Source of the DNA: CAVQBJ01 sp963819075
GTDB lineage: Bacteria > Actinomycetota > Thermoleophilia > Solirubrobacterales > Solirubrobacteraceae
NCBI GenBank assembly: GCA_963819075.1
Contig: CAWFUP010000002.1
Location: forward strand, 744,001 to 808,000
DNA length: 64,000 nucleotides
Reading direction: 5' to 3'
Shown: positions 33,301 to 41,264 of the stretch, piece after piece
How positions within the stretch are numbered: position 1 is the stretch's first letter
How the letters are laid out: each line of letters starts with the position of its first letter
The notes under the pieces: model-generated
What the model was told of the DNA's origin: nothing
Seen by the model: the letters and a program-made list of their open reading frames with translations, nothing else
Databases searched by the model: none
Translations under genes and position numbers: made by a program

Positions 33301-33633
33301 GATCGCGCGATGACGTCGCTGGCCACCGAACGCGCCGTGCTGCTGGACGAACTCGTCACACGCGAGGCGCAGGCACCCGACGACTGGGCGCACGCGCTGC
33401 TCGGGCAGCGGCCGGCAGACGCGCGTGCCGAGGTCTGGGACCGGGCCATCCACCGCGTCGCGCGCTATCGCCTCCAGTACCGGATCACCGATACCACCGA
33501 GCCGCTCGGTCCGGAACCCCAGAAGCCGGGCCAGCGTGGCGAGTGGCAGCGCGCGCACGAGATCGTCGAGAACGCCGAACGGCGTCTCGGGCGCATCCTC
33601 GACCGCGGCATCGACCTCGACATCGGGCGCTGA
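30367..33633 (+). CDS. MobF-family conjugative relaxase/helicase (TrwC/TraI-like)
   Basis: 1088 aa, GTG start. The relaxase domain opens MLSIGKIALGQQRYYEVQ with tyrosine pairs at residues 14-15 and about 26-27. It has FSAPKSVSVLAAVGPDE and the metal-binding QLHTHVVAANLTRG near residue 162. The helicase part has Walker A EALAGTGKTYT near 448, VIVLDEAGMAPT near 518, and HGMQGGTVETAIVV/YTALSRARDSTRLV at its end. The C-terminal 250 residues are a coiled-coil-rich tail. It nicks at oriT and unwinds DNA for transfer. No type IV secretion genes are in the element. Together with the xis-like gene two bases behind the stop it defines the mobility module. Confidence 0.93.
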   Translation: MLSIGKIALGQQRYYEVQVAHGADDYYSGRGEAPGEWVGAGAGPLGLEGQVSGEQFSALIAGRNPRHPAERLRSSARNPEIAALDLTFSAPKSVSVLAAVGPDEVTRELVLAHEEALRGALSYLEDRAVLVRRGHRGERVAAGEGLIAAAYRHRMSRALDPQLHTHVVAANLTRGPDGRFTALHGAPLYRAAKTAGYLYQAHLRAGVGDRLGLEWGEVRSGAAELVGVPEAVLSEFSKRRHEMLRAAARGGIGLDTKAAAEKAAVATRECKQYGVDTHTWREEVQARAGELGLGREHVARMLAAGRERLASGSPAHDVTDERGLGDRLAGPMGLTERANAFDERAVLQEFAAAAGQGASVEAVRGQARRFAGRADVLATTRGELTTVDLVDCERRLIAASLGRAGERVGLVDGEAVDRTIAQAARPLTAQQGVVVRAVATSGRGVDVVEALAGTGKTYTAGVLRAVYEDAGYAVLGVAPTGRGARELTERAGIPARTVDRLLIDLDQLGDELPRRAVIVLDEAGMAPTRTTARLLEAAEHAGAKVIAIGDPGQLASVAAGGWLRTVGRELGSLELTEVMRQRDPAERRALAALHERIPGRYLEWAQREGRIETFDDAAGAHGRALQHWATAVDEAGVDRVVMIARDNDTRAALNASARELRRDRRALGEQRTYGARELAVGDRVICRRNDGALDVDNGTRGTVRHLDRDRVVLETDSRLVRELPASYVSEHVEHAYALTGHGMQGGTVETAIVVAAPRDLSAGWSYTALSRARDSTRLVIHDDRPAHERTDVAPQQRPRITDHDKLLATVQQRMIERDDEDLAIEQLPPAGAADDHRLARARDHAGEPAQEHAAFGAEASSETSGAARLPELDERLARLAEQRAALPAAHLRQLDDLHARSVALAAKRADLLTRLESVPEPTRSLLGRARDPHVIDRVRLASAITGTDLEIGATRDALSELHARLGDPEQIRGELDGLDRAMTSLATERAVLLDELVTREAQAPDDWAHALLGQRPADARAEVWDRAIHRVARYRLQYRITDTTEPLGPEPQKPGQRGEWQRAHEIVENAERRLGRILDRGIDLDIGR

Positions 33634-33634
33634 C

Positions 33635-33937
33635 GTGGCGGGACCCAAGCTGCTCACCGTCCCGCAGGTCGCCGCCGAGTTCCAGGTCACTCCGCAGACC
33701 ATCCGCAACTGGATCGACCACGGCGTGCTGCCGGCGGCCCGGGTCGGGCGCGCGTTCCGAGTCAAGCGCGAAGACGTCGACGCGCTCCTCGGCCGCGCCA
33801 GCGCCGACAGCACCTCGCTGGCCACCCGCCGCGACCTCTGGGACCCGACCACCACGACGCTGCCACGCCGGCGCGACCCCGATCAGGCGCGGTCGATCTG
33901 GGACGACACGGCCGTGGCGCCAGTGAAACGGGCGTAG
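33635..33937 (+). CDS. Excisionase-like helix-turn-helix protein
   Basis: 100 aa, GTG start one base after the relaxase stop. Residues 5-50 are a MerR/Xis-type winged helix: LLTVPQVAAEFQVTPQTIRN then WIDHGVLPAARVGRAFRVK and REDVDALLG. The tail is Arg/Asp/Thr-rich with repeated LWDPTTTT/IWDDT elements, perhaps a binding peptide. It may act as a recombination directionality factor or regulator of the element. A second protein of the same type is at 34486. Confidence 0.78.
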   Translation: MAGPKLLTVPQVAAEFQVTPQTIRNWIDHGVLPAARVGRAFRVKREDVDALLGRASADSTSLATRRDLWDPTTTTLPRRRDPDQARSIWDDTAVAPVKRA

Positions 33938-33949
33938 GCGGCGGCGCCG

Positions 33950-34399
33950 CTATGCCGAGCGGCGCGCCCGCGCTCGCGGTAGCAGCCCGCTCACGCGATC
34001 TTCACGCTCAACGACCGCCGCCAGCATCTCCGCCGCCTCGGCCAACTCGGCATAGGCACGCGCGACCTCGCGCAGGCTGGTACCGGTCGCCGCGCGGTTG
34101 AGCTCAGCCACCGCCGCGTCGAAACGCCGCCACAACTCCTCTGGGCCACGACGTCCCGAGCCCGGCTGCAGCTCATAGGGCGGCTTGCTCGACGACGCAC
34201 GATGCGGCGGCCACTCGAACCCCGCTTCGTCCGCCGAGCGACACGCCGAGGCCTCCGCCTTGGCTGCATCGGCGAGCACGGTCAAGCGCGCGCTGAATCC
34301 GGCGTCCGGCGGGGCCAGGCGATGCGCTTCAAGCGCCCGGCGCCAGCGCTCCTGCGCGTCGCTAAACGCTGCCTCCGCGTCGACGTCGTCATCCGCCAT
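33950..34399 (-). CDS. Hypothetical helical protein of mobile elements
   Basis: 149 aa from ATG 34399 (a GTG at 34420 would add seven residues). Acidic N-terminus, then AFSDAQERWRRALEAHRLAP, a Pro/Ser-rich linker and LWRRFDAAVAELNRAATG followed by helices with AYAELAEAAEMLAAVVERED. It reads as two helical hairpins; no enzymatic motif. It is encoded opposite to the two excisionase-like genes, which suggests a regulator or an accessory mobilisation protein (weak). Confidence 0.55.
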   Translation of the reverse strand: MADDDVDAEAAFSDAQERWRRALEAHRLAPPDAGFSARLTVLADAAKAEASACRSADEAGFEWPPHRASSSKPPYELQPGSGRRGPEELWRRFDAAVAELNRAATGTSLREVARAYAELAEAAEMLAAVVEREDRVSGLLPRARARRSA

Positions 34400-34485
34400 G
34401 GCCGCATCTTGCCAGCTCACCCGGTCATCAACGGCGGCAAAACTGGCTCGTTTGGTTTGTTTGGTCTAGTATTGCGCCGAAGGTC

Positions 34486-34776
34486 ATGGAGCCCACCCTT
34501 CCGCAGCTCACCCGCGATGATGTGCTCGACGGTCGCGATGTCGCCGAGCTCCTTCACCTCCCGCCGTCGACTGTGCTCGAGTACGCCCGGCGCGGCGTCA
34601 TACCTGCGCACAAGCTCGGCCGCCGCTGGCTGTTCATCCGTGACGAGGTCGCCGCCGCAGTGCGCGCCGCTCCACGTCCAGCGTCGCCCGAGACTGCTCG
34701 ACGCCGGCCAGCGCGGGAGCGCGGCACGGCTGGCTTCGCCGCGCAGCCGCCGCTGCCGTTCGACGGCGCGGCCTGA
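34486..34776 (+). CDS. Second excisionase-like helix-turn-helix protein
   Basis: 96 aa. Residues 8-60: LTRDDVLDGRDVAELLHLPP then VLEYARRGVIPAHKLGRRWL and FIRDEVAAAV, a MerR/Xis winged helix. A basic Pro/Arg tail ends with PLPFDGAA. A candidate -10 box TAGTAT lies at 34467-34472, about 13 bp before the ATG, and repeated TTTGGTTTGTTTGG just upstream could be an operator. It may be the true directionality factor, with the 33635 protein its paralogue; which acts with the integrase is unknown. Confidence 0.72.
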   Translation: MEPTLPQLTRDDVLDGRDVAELLHLPPSTVLEYARRGVIPAHKLGRRWLFIRDEVAAAVRAAPRPASPETARRRPARERGTAGFAAQPPLPFDGAA

Positions 34777-34932
34777 CCACCGGCGCGCCGCTCTGTCGCC
34801 GACGGCCGGTGTGTGGGCGCAACGAACGCCCCCGTTGGGCTCAGGCGCTGACCGTGCGGCCGTGTCGCAGCTGGCGCCGTAGCGTAGCCAGACCGGCACA
34901 TATATAGTGACTTATCGGCTACACTCGTATCA

Positions 34933-35670
34933 ATGACGAGCCAGGACATCGTGAGGATCGCGCGCCAGCGGGCGGGCCTGACCCAGCAGCAGCTCGCCGC
35001 TCGCAGCGGTCACCCGCGGGAGACGATCGCCCGCTGGGAGACGGGCGCTCGCGAACCGTCGCTGGCCAGCGTGCAGGCGCTGGTCGCGGCGTGCGGGTTG
35101 GAGCTGGTCGTCGGCGTGGTCGCGGGCGACGACAGCCTCGGCGAGCTCGTCACCGATCAGCTCGCCCTCTCACCGGCCGAGCGCCTGACCAGGCTGCTCC
35201 CCCCCGAGGAGAGCGCGCACACGGTCCAGGCCCTGAACTGGCTGGCTTCCGCGCGGACCCCTACGGTGGTGACCGGTGGCGTTGCTGCGGCATTGCAGGG
35301 CGGCCCGCAGCGTCCGCAGGACGGTCGCGTGGAGGTTGTCGCTGGCGACCCGCTCGCTTTTGCCGCCGAGATGGACGCGAGCGGACTCGAGCCGACCGAT
35401 AGCGTCGAGCGCTTCGCCGCCTCTGACCGCCGCTGGCCATGGACGCTACCCGGGGGCGGCTCGGTCGTGCTCGCCGGCGCGCTGCCCGGGTCGGGCGACT
35501 ATCCGGACTTGCGCCGCGCTGCCCAACCGGTTCAGGTCGACGGCGTAACGATCTCGGTCGCTCACCCGCGTGATCTGCTGCGCCTGGCCGAGGCCTCCGC
35601 GAGGGCCGACGAGCGCGCCCGCGTACCGGGACTCCGCGCGCTCCTTTCGGGACTGGCCGGCAGCGTGTGA
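34933..35670 (+). CDS. XRE-family HTH protein with degenerate nucleotidyltransferase-like domain (AbiEi-like partner)
   Basis: 245 aa. Residues 1-60 are an XRE helix-turn-helix: IARQRAGLTQQQLAARSGHP and TIARWETGAREPSLASVQAL. Residues 95-240 resemble a nucleotidyltransferase fold with VVTGGVAAALQGGPQRPQ, but the catalytic D-x-D/E strand reads GRVEVVAGD, so catalysis is doubtful. The gene overlaps the following nucleotidyltransferase as GTGA. An HTH protein before an NTase toxin is the layout of AbiE-like (type IV) toxin-antitoxin pairs. The AT-rich upstream segment holds AGTG-N12-CACT (34905-34924), a possible autoregulatory operator. Confidence 0.72.
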   Translation: MTSQDIVRIARQRAGLTQQQLAARSGHPRETIARWETGAREPSLASVQALVAACGLELVVGVVAGDDSLGELVTDQLALSPAERLTRLLPPEESAHTVQALNWLASARTPTVVTGGVAAALQGGPQRPQDGRVEVVAGDPLAFAAEMDASGLEPTDSVERFAASDRRWPWTLPGGGSVVLAGALPGSGDYPDLRRAAQPVQVDGVTISVAHPRDLLRLAEASARADERARVPGLRALLSGLAGSV

Positions 35671-36397
35671 GCCCGCTGTCGTCCGAGCAGGAGCTGCTGC
35701 TACGTGCGCTGGCGCGCCACGGCGTCGAGTTGGTCGTCGTCGGCGGAGTCGCCGCCCAGGTGCACGGGTGGCGGGGCGCCACGGCCGACCTTGACATCGC
35801 GGTCTCCGTCGAGGGCACAAACGTCGAGCGTCTCAACCGGGTACTGGCGAGCGTAGGCGCCGCCGCCGGTGTGCCCGGCGGCCTGGGACCGCGTTCAGCA
35901 CGCGACACGGAAGGCTTGAGATCGTTCGCCGCGCCGACGGCATCGGGGATTACGCCGCCTGGCTGCGTGGCGCTCGCCAGCACGACGTCGGCGACGGACT
36001 CACCGTCGTCGTCGCCGACGCCGACGACATCCTTCGGTCCAAAGGGGCCGCCGGGCGCGAGAAAGACCTGGCGGCGCTGCCGCAGATGCGCCGCGACTTC
36101 ATCGATTCGGGAGCCATATCACCCAGCTCCGCACGCGGGCCTGTCGCGCCCGCACCGAGCGCTGCCGCGAATCCCCCGCGGCTCCTGGCCGATGTTCTGG
36201 GTGAGCGGCCGAGCGAGCCTAGGGCGGCGCGGTTGTGGGATGCCGCTGCCCAATTAGTGCTTGATTACCGCGCGCGCTGGCACATCACCGATCCGGACAG
36301 TGCACTCGGGGCACACATGCCCGAATCCGACGAGACGCGCGACAGGCTGCGGCTAGAGCGTGCGCTTTCGCGAGCCGGGCAACTCATGCGCCGCTAG
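35667..36397 (+). pseudogene. AbiEii-type nucleotidyltransferase toxin, frameshifted
   Basis: The first frame (from GTG 35667) encodes HGVELVVVGGVAAQVHGWRG then ADLDIAVSVEG, the NTase motif hG-G...D-x-D, to about residue 73. At about 35886 the frame must change: T-A-F-S-T-R-H-G-R-L-E-I continues in the next frame, followed by GIGDYAAWLRGARQHDVGDG and VVADADDILRSKGAAGREKD and a C-terminal tail to the stop at 36397. One base appears missing after CTGGG. In the intact form the protein would be about 242 aa. If the toxin is inactivated, the HTH partner is an orphan. A sequencing error would equally explain the break. Confidence 0.75.
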
Positions 36398-36459
36398 CGC
36401 GAGCGCTGATCGGCGCGCCAGTCCGCGGTCGTATCCGAGTATCAGCGTGGTGACGGCGC

Positions 36460-38211
36460 TCAGTAGCGAATCCCGAGAAGGCCACCCTCGCCCACATCGG
36501 TCAGAGCGAGACGCTCAAACGCTCGAAGATCGAAGTCACCGAGGTCGTCCCACGGTACGTCGCCCGTGTTGAGGCAGATCAGATATTGGAACGCCGCGTT
36601 TGTCGATTGGCGAGCCGCGAGACGCAGGGCGGTCGCTTTCTGTCTCGGGTCGACGCCGTCGAAGACCGAACTATCGTGCATCAGCATCCCGGGCCCGACG
36701 TTGCGCTCGCCCAACGCCGTTGCCACCGCGAGGTCATAACACAGGACAACCATCTCCTGAACACCTTGGCTCCCGCCACGCTCGATCTCGACGTCGAGTT
36801 TGAGACCGCCGTCGCGATTGATGTCGACGACGAGCTGCCCTGGCTTGTCGTACAGCTCAGCGGTGAAGGTCCCGAAGAGTTCGACCACTCGCCCCCACGC
36901 GTCACGCTTGGCGTCGAGGTCGCGCCGCGCCGTGAGCTTGAGTTCTTCGCGCTGGATTCTGATCCCCGCAAGCGACTCTTCGTAGCTTCGTAGCTGTTCG
37001 ATCTGACCGCCGATCCGCCCTAGCTCTTCCACGCTCTCTTTGTGGAGGATCTGGAGCTGCGTCAGGTCCTCGAGAGCCCCATGCTCGCGGAGAAACGACA
37101 GCTCGTGAGCGCGTGCCCCGGTCTGCCGTTCAACCTCTCTTTCGAGCGCAGCTATTCGCTCTTCGAGCCGCGTCATCTCGGTGGCAAGAAATGCGCGGCG
37201 GTTCTCCACGAGGCGGTCGTGAAACGCCAACGCGTCAGAGAGTTGCTTGGCGACCTGTGTGGGGAAGTGGACACCGGCTTCGGCGTACATCTGCCTCACG
37301 TCCTGTGGCTGAGCCGATTCCTCCTGTTCGACCGTACGGGCGTAGAACGCCAATGTCTCCCTGTCTGCCACGGTTTCTGCCACGAGATCATGGATGGTCG
37401 TCGTGAGCGCAGTTGCCCGGCGTTCGTGGTCGTGGTATTGCGGGTCCACCTTGAACGTGCGCAACTGCTCTTCGACCTCGCGCACCTCGCGGTCGAGGTT
37501 GATGCGGCGTGCCTCCAAGTCTCCGATGCCTTCGAAGTCGCCGAGCGCGCCACTCCGGAGAGCGGACTTCACCGCCTTACTCGCCTTGTCGAGTGACTGC
37601 TCTCGCTCGTCAAGCTGCTGCGCCCGCTGGTAGATGGTCCAGTCCAACCCCAAGAGATAGGCGTTAGCAACATGGCGTTGCCACGCCGGCTGCATCGGGA
37701 AGAAGTTGAACGGGTCCCCGTATGCGCGGAGCCCGCGCCGCGCGGCGTACGAGAAGAGAGTGCGGAACGTCGGTCGGTACTTCGTCGTGTCAGCAGCCAG
37801 GGGGAGCCCGTACACCTGAGTCCCGAGCGCCTCCGTCCAGTCTTCGACCGCGTACGAGAGCACACCGGAGTCCTCGTCTCGGCGGGGCACGATCGGCCAG
37901 TCGTGGAAGTCGCCCTCGACCCGTACGCGCGCAGGAGCATCGACGGCTCGCGCCGCCCGGAACGCATCGCCCTTGAGTAAACCCTCGACGGCGAATTCCC
38001 ACCCTGCGAGGTGTGGTTCGTTCAGGGGCGTCCGCGAGGCATCTGCGCCAAAGACGAAATGGACAATCTCCAACAGAAGCGTCTTCCCTGAGCCGTTGGT
38101 CGAGTCGCGCTCGGAGCCTTGGGCGGTGCGCTCGGCGAGCACAACGTTGAACGCCGCCTCGAGCGAAAGGGGCTTGAACGTACCGTGGTTTGCTGTGACG
38201 CGAGTGATCAT
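36460..38211 (-). CDS. ABC-3C system ATPase (DUF2326-type, SMC-like)
   Basis: 583 aa. The N-terminus has Walker A in DSTNGSGKTLLLEIVHFVFG near residues 38-55. The middle (200-450) is a long coiled coil with NLDREVREVEEQLRTF and EERIAALEREVERQTG. The C-terminus has GVQEMVVLCYDLAVATALGE (signature-like region) and MLMHDSSVFDGVD as the Walker B/D-loop. DUF2326 proteins are the ATPases of ABC-three-component (ABC-3C) predicted conflict systems. The start overlaps the small middle-component gene by four bases. It should couple recognition to the nuclease-like effector encoded first in the operon (family inference). Confidence 0.88.
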   Translation of the reverse strand: MITRVTANHGTFKPLSLEAAFNVVLAERTAQGSERDSTNGSGKTLLLEIVHFVFGADASRTPLNEPHLAGWEFAVEGLLKGDAFRAARAVDAPARVRVEGDFHDWPIVPRRDEDSGVLSYAVEDWTEALGTQVYGLPLAADTTKYRPTFRTLFSYAARRGLRAYGDPFNFFPMQPAWQRHVANAYLLGLDWTIYQRAQQLDEREQSLDKASKAVKSALRSGALGDFEGIGDLEARRINLDREVREVEEQLRTFKVDPQYHDHERRATALTTTIHDLVAETVADRETLAFYARTVEQEESAQPQDVRQMYAEAGVHFPTQVAKQLSDALAFHDRLVENRRAFLATEMTRLEERIAALEREVERQTGARAHELSFLREHGALEDLTQLQILHKESVEELGRIGGQIEQLRSYEESLAGIRIQREELKLTARRDLDAKRDAWGRVVELFGTFTAELYDKPGQLVVDINRDGGLKLDVEIERGGSQGVQEMVVLCYDLAVATALGERNVGPGMLMHDSSVFDGVDPRQKATALRLAARQSTNAAFQYLICLNTGDVPWDDLGDFDLRAFERLALTDVGEGGLLGIRY

Positions 38212-38441
38212 GTACGCGACCGGCCAACGTGGTCGCTGCCGTAGCCTTCGACTGCTCCCAGCGCGTACAGGAATGTCAGGGCGAGGCAGAAGCGGTCAAA
38301 CGTGACTACACCACGCTCGTCTCGAAGGTCGGCCCAGAGATCGTTGATGCTTCGCGGCTCGTCGCCGAGCCGCTCGAGGACACGCGCCCCGATCGCAATG
38401 AGCGACGAACTCGTGGCCATATGGCGCGTCGGAAGGATCAC
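38208..38441 (-). CDS. ABC-3C middle component (MC6-like)
   Basis: 77 aa. A small winged-helix-like protein beginning MILPTRHMATSSSLIAIGAR with RVLERLGDEPRSINDLWADL and FDRFCLALTFLYALGAVEGY. This is the form of middle component 6 found between the DUF2326 ATPase and the effector in ABC-3C systems. Four-base overlaps on both sides fix its reading frame and show tight translational coupling. Confidence 0.85.
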   Translation of the reverse strand: MILPTRHMATSSSLIAIGARVLERLGDEPRSINDLWADLRDERGVVTFDRFCLALTFLYALGAVEGYGSDHVGRSRT

Positions 38442-39343
38442 CGCTTGAAAATGTCACAGAGCTCGAAGTAGTACGACACTATGCCCACCGCGCCCCACCA
38501 CTCTTCGGTTGTGCGATTCGGCGCGCCAGCAACGGCGTCAACGAGCGCGACGAAGATCTTGTCTGGCTCCTCTTCGAGCACCTCGAGCCGCTGGTACTCG
38601 GCGACCAGGCGAGAGGCCACCTTTGCGCTGAAGTCGCCGTCGTAGCTCCCCGCGACATAGCGCTCGACGTCCTGCGCGACTGGTAGCGAGCGCGCGATGA
38701 GCGCGGCCACGCGATCGGAAAGCTTATTGAGGTCGATCTTCTCGGCGAGTGCCGTGAGCTCGAAGCCTTCGTCGGGATCTACCGGCTCGGGGCCAGAGTC
38801 GACCAGCCAGTTGAGGACCGTCTGGATCTCGACCGCTGTCGTCTGGACAGGGCGCGGCACGGGACCGAGCAGCTCGGCGCGCTGCTGCGGTGTCAAGCCC
38901 TTCACGATCTGCCAAAGGCCTTCGCGGCTCCAGTCGTCGATCTCGATCCCCGCGCTGTCCTCGGCCTCACGGAGTTCCTTGAGCTTGGCAACGACGGCCG
39001 GTGGCAGGCCCACGCCCACAGCGCTCCAGACGAACACCCAGCGCTTGAACTCGCCCCAGTGCTCCTTCGCCCCAGCGAAATCCTCCTCGATCTTCTGCAC
39101 GGTGGCCGCGGCCGTGACCTCCTCGGGCGCATAGACCTGAAATAGAGTCCCGGTCGCAGGGGACAATCCGTCGCACTTCCGATCGCCCTCACGTCCCCAC
39201 GGCTTTACGGTCTCGAACGACGGATCGGCCTTCGCCATGATCGCCTCGAAGAACGCCTGAAATGAAGATCCCCGTCGCTTGAGGCATTCGTTCTCGAACC
39301 GGAGGGACTGCCAGTACAGCTCATCGTCGAGGATCTCCGACAT
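38438..39343 (-). CDS. ABC-3C effector, restriction-endonuclease-like N-terminus
   Basis: 301 aa. The N-terminal 120 residues look like a PD-(D/E)xK-type fold: SFQAFFEAIMAKADPSFETV, then KPWGREGDRKCDGLSPATG with the candidate Asp, then LFQVYAPEEVTA where Gln replaces the second acidic residue. The C-terminal part (from about 170) has VLNWLVDSGPEPVDPDEGFE and ends GIVSYYFELCDIFKR, an ABC-3C C-terminal domain that docks to the middle component. It is predicted to cut nucleic acid when the ATPase signals. This is the first gene of the three-gene minus-strand operon. 175 bp separate it from the integrase gene, enough for a promoter. Confidence 0.8.
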   Translation of the reverse strand: MSEILDDELYWQSLRFENECLKRRGSSFQAFFEAIMAKADPSFETVKPWGREGDRKCDGLSPATGTLFQVYAPEEVTAAATVQKIEEDFAGAKEHWGEFKRWVFVWSAVGVGLPPAVVAKLKELREAEDSAGIEIDDWSREGLWQIVKGLTPQQRAELLGPVPRPVQTTAVEIQTVLNWLVDSGPEPVDPDEGFELTALAEKIDLNKLSDRVAALIARSLPVAQDVERYVAGSYDGDFSAKVASRLVAEYQRLEVLEEEPDKIFVALVDAVAGAPNRTTEEWWGAVGIVSYYFELCDIFKR

Positions 39344-39518
39344 CAGCGGGAGTATCGCTGTCCAGCCGGATCGCGACCGTGCCGACCAAACCCGCGTCGC
39401 GCGCGCCCGGCACAGATGCAGTGCCGCCCGTAGCTTCCGCGGGGCTATGGCTCTTCGTCCGAACGCAATCGCGCAGGCCGGAAACGTCGAGGTCGGATCC
39501 GAGACCGTGGCGAGGCGG

Positions 39519-40863
39519 TCACCGTGCGCTCGGCGTCACCGGCCTCGGCACAGCAAACGCCCGATTCACGCGCTCCACGTCCTCCGGACGCGCCTTCGCA
39601 TGCATGTAGCGCTCGGTCGTCGTGATCCGCGAGTGCCCGAGGAAGCCCTGGACGAAGCGCGCGTCCGCGTGGCGCGCGACGAGGCTCCCCGCAGCGTGGC
39701 GGAGCGCGTGAAAGCGTAGCGGCCGCAGGCCGGCCGCGTCGCGTGCGCGCTTGAAGCGCCTCCGCACCGCCGACGCATCCAGCCGCCGCCCCAGCCGCGA
39801 GCAGAACACGTAGTCGTTGCGCTGGGTGTAGTGGCCGCGGGCGACCAGGCGCTGCAGCGCGTCGGCCGCGGGGTCGGCGAGCGGGATGAAGCGCGCCTGC
39901 CAGCTCTTCGTCGGACCCTCGATGCCTGCCGACACGGCCCGATGGACGACCAGTCGCCGCCCGGCGACGTCGACGTCCTCCCAGCGCAACGCCAGCAGCT
40001 CGCCCAGTCGCAACCCGGTGTAGGCGGCGATGCGAAACAGCTCGGCGTCCTGCGCGTCCTCGCGCGCCCGCCACTCGATCTCCCCCGGCTCGAGATCCTC
40101 GGGCTGCGCGCCGCGGTGCGAACCGGTCGCGGCGGCGGTCGCGAGCTGCTCGACCTCCTCGGGCTCGTAGAAGTCGAGCACCGCGGGCGGCGGCTCACGG
40201 CGCTTGGTCGTCGCCGTGACCGGATTGTTCGCGAGCGCGAAGGTGTCCTCGCGCCGGCCGTAGTTGAACATCGGCCGAGAGCACCTGGCGGTGCTTGTTG
40301 ACCGTGCGCGGCGAAGCGCCCGCGTCCTGCACCGCCAGCAGCAGCGCCGACACGTCGCGCGTGGTGATCTGCGCCGCCGGCAGATCGCCGAGCGTTGCCA
40401 TCACCAGGCCGCGACTGCGCCCGCCACCGCGCCGATGCGCCGTGCCGGGCTCACCGAGCATGTAGCGGTAGTCCTGAAGCGTGGACGGCTTGGCCCCCCG
40501 CTCGCGCTCCAGGTGCTCGAGCCAGCGCGCGGCAAGCTCGCGAAACGTCACGCCGTCCTCACGACGCCGGCGTTCGCCGCGCTCGATCTCGCTCTCGAGC
40601 GCGGCGTGCTCGGCGACCAGGTGCGCCATCCGCACCGTCGCGCGCTTCTCGTCGAGGAAGCCCTCCGGCATCCGCCCGCGCCTCGATCGCCAGCCGCCCT
40701 TGCCGTCGCGCTCCAACCACGCCGGGCCGAGCCTCCGCTTGACCTGCCGCCCGCCGCGGCGCCACTTCGCCTCGAACACCGGACCGTCGCCGCGTTCCAC
40801 GACGACGAGGGCACCGGCAGGATCGACAGGGCCCAGGACAGTCACAAATCGAGAGAGTACCAC
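39519..40863 (-). pseudogene. int: Tyrosine integrase of the element, split by a frameshift
   Basis: The N-terminal part (start GTG 40863 or 40845) has a basic arm-binding region and a core-binding domain (VTFRELAARWLEHLERERG, ASPRTVNKHRQVLSA). At about 40270 the frame shifts by one base; the catalytic part continues MFNYGRREDTFALANNP and has TGLRLGELLALRW (Arg), FHALRHAAGSL (His-x-x-Arg) and FLGHSRITTTERYMHAK (His, Tyr). One extra G in GGCCGATG explains the break. The catalytic fragment starts with its own ATG at 40271, but the full-length protein is needed for recombination. Located beside attR, so it is the element's own integrase. Sequencing error or programmed frameshifting are alternatives. 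Confidence 0.85.
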
Positions 40864-40901
40864 GCGAGTACCACGACTTTGTGAGTACCGCTTTGAGTAC
40901 C
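40855..40901 (+). promoter_or_regulatory. Candidate integrase arm-type sites, right end
   Basis: Four GAGTACC repeats begin at 40855, 40866, 40883 and 40895, all in the same orientation, between the start of the integrase gene and attR. The first ones overlap possible integrase start codons, so binding could also autoregulate int. Confidence 0.6.
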
Positions 40902-40982
40902 GCACTAGCCAAATCTAGGCTCAAATACTGGCATTCGGCCGGTGCTACGGCCCCGTAACTACGGGAATCAGCACAAAGTTCA

Positions 40983-41028
40983 CGGCCTGTCACGCCGGAG
41001 GTCGCGGGTTCGAGTCCCGTCGCTCCCG
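40983..41028 (+). repeat. attR: duplicated tRNA-Asp 3' half
   Basis: The sequence from the anticodon stem to the discriminator base of tRNA-Asp, without the 5' half. It is therefore not a tRNA gene but the right attachment site. A diverged copy of the tRNA terminator hairpin follows at 41034-41058. Confidence 0.92.
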
Positions 41029-41264
41029 TTCAGAGAGCCGCTGGTAATCAGCGGCTTCCTGCGTTGTGAGGCAACGGTTTGTATTTGCCTCCGTCGGGGC
41101 GAGGTGAGGATGCTGGGAGCGGCCGAAGAGGAGTTGATCCGCCCGACGGCGTGGACCGCGCCATGCGCCCAGTCGCAGGCCTGACCGCGGACCAGTGGCG
41201 ACGGACGCATGCGACTGACTTTGATCGCCGGACACTCCGTGATCGGCGCTTGGCTTGATGCTTC

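Noticed and set aside
40195..40300. Programmed ribosomal frameshift in int
   Set aside because: No clear slippery heptamer is seen at the junction (GGCCGATGTT); a simple indel is the simpler reading, although not excluded.
40980..41030. Apparent second tRNA-Asp
   Set aside because: Only the 3' half is present; acceptor 5' strand and D arm are missing, so it is an attachment-site copy.
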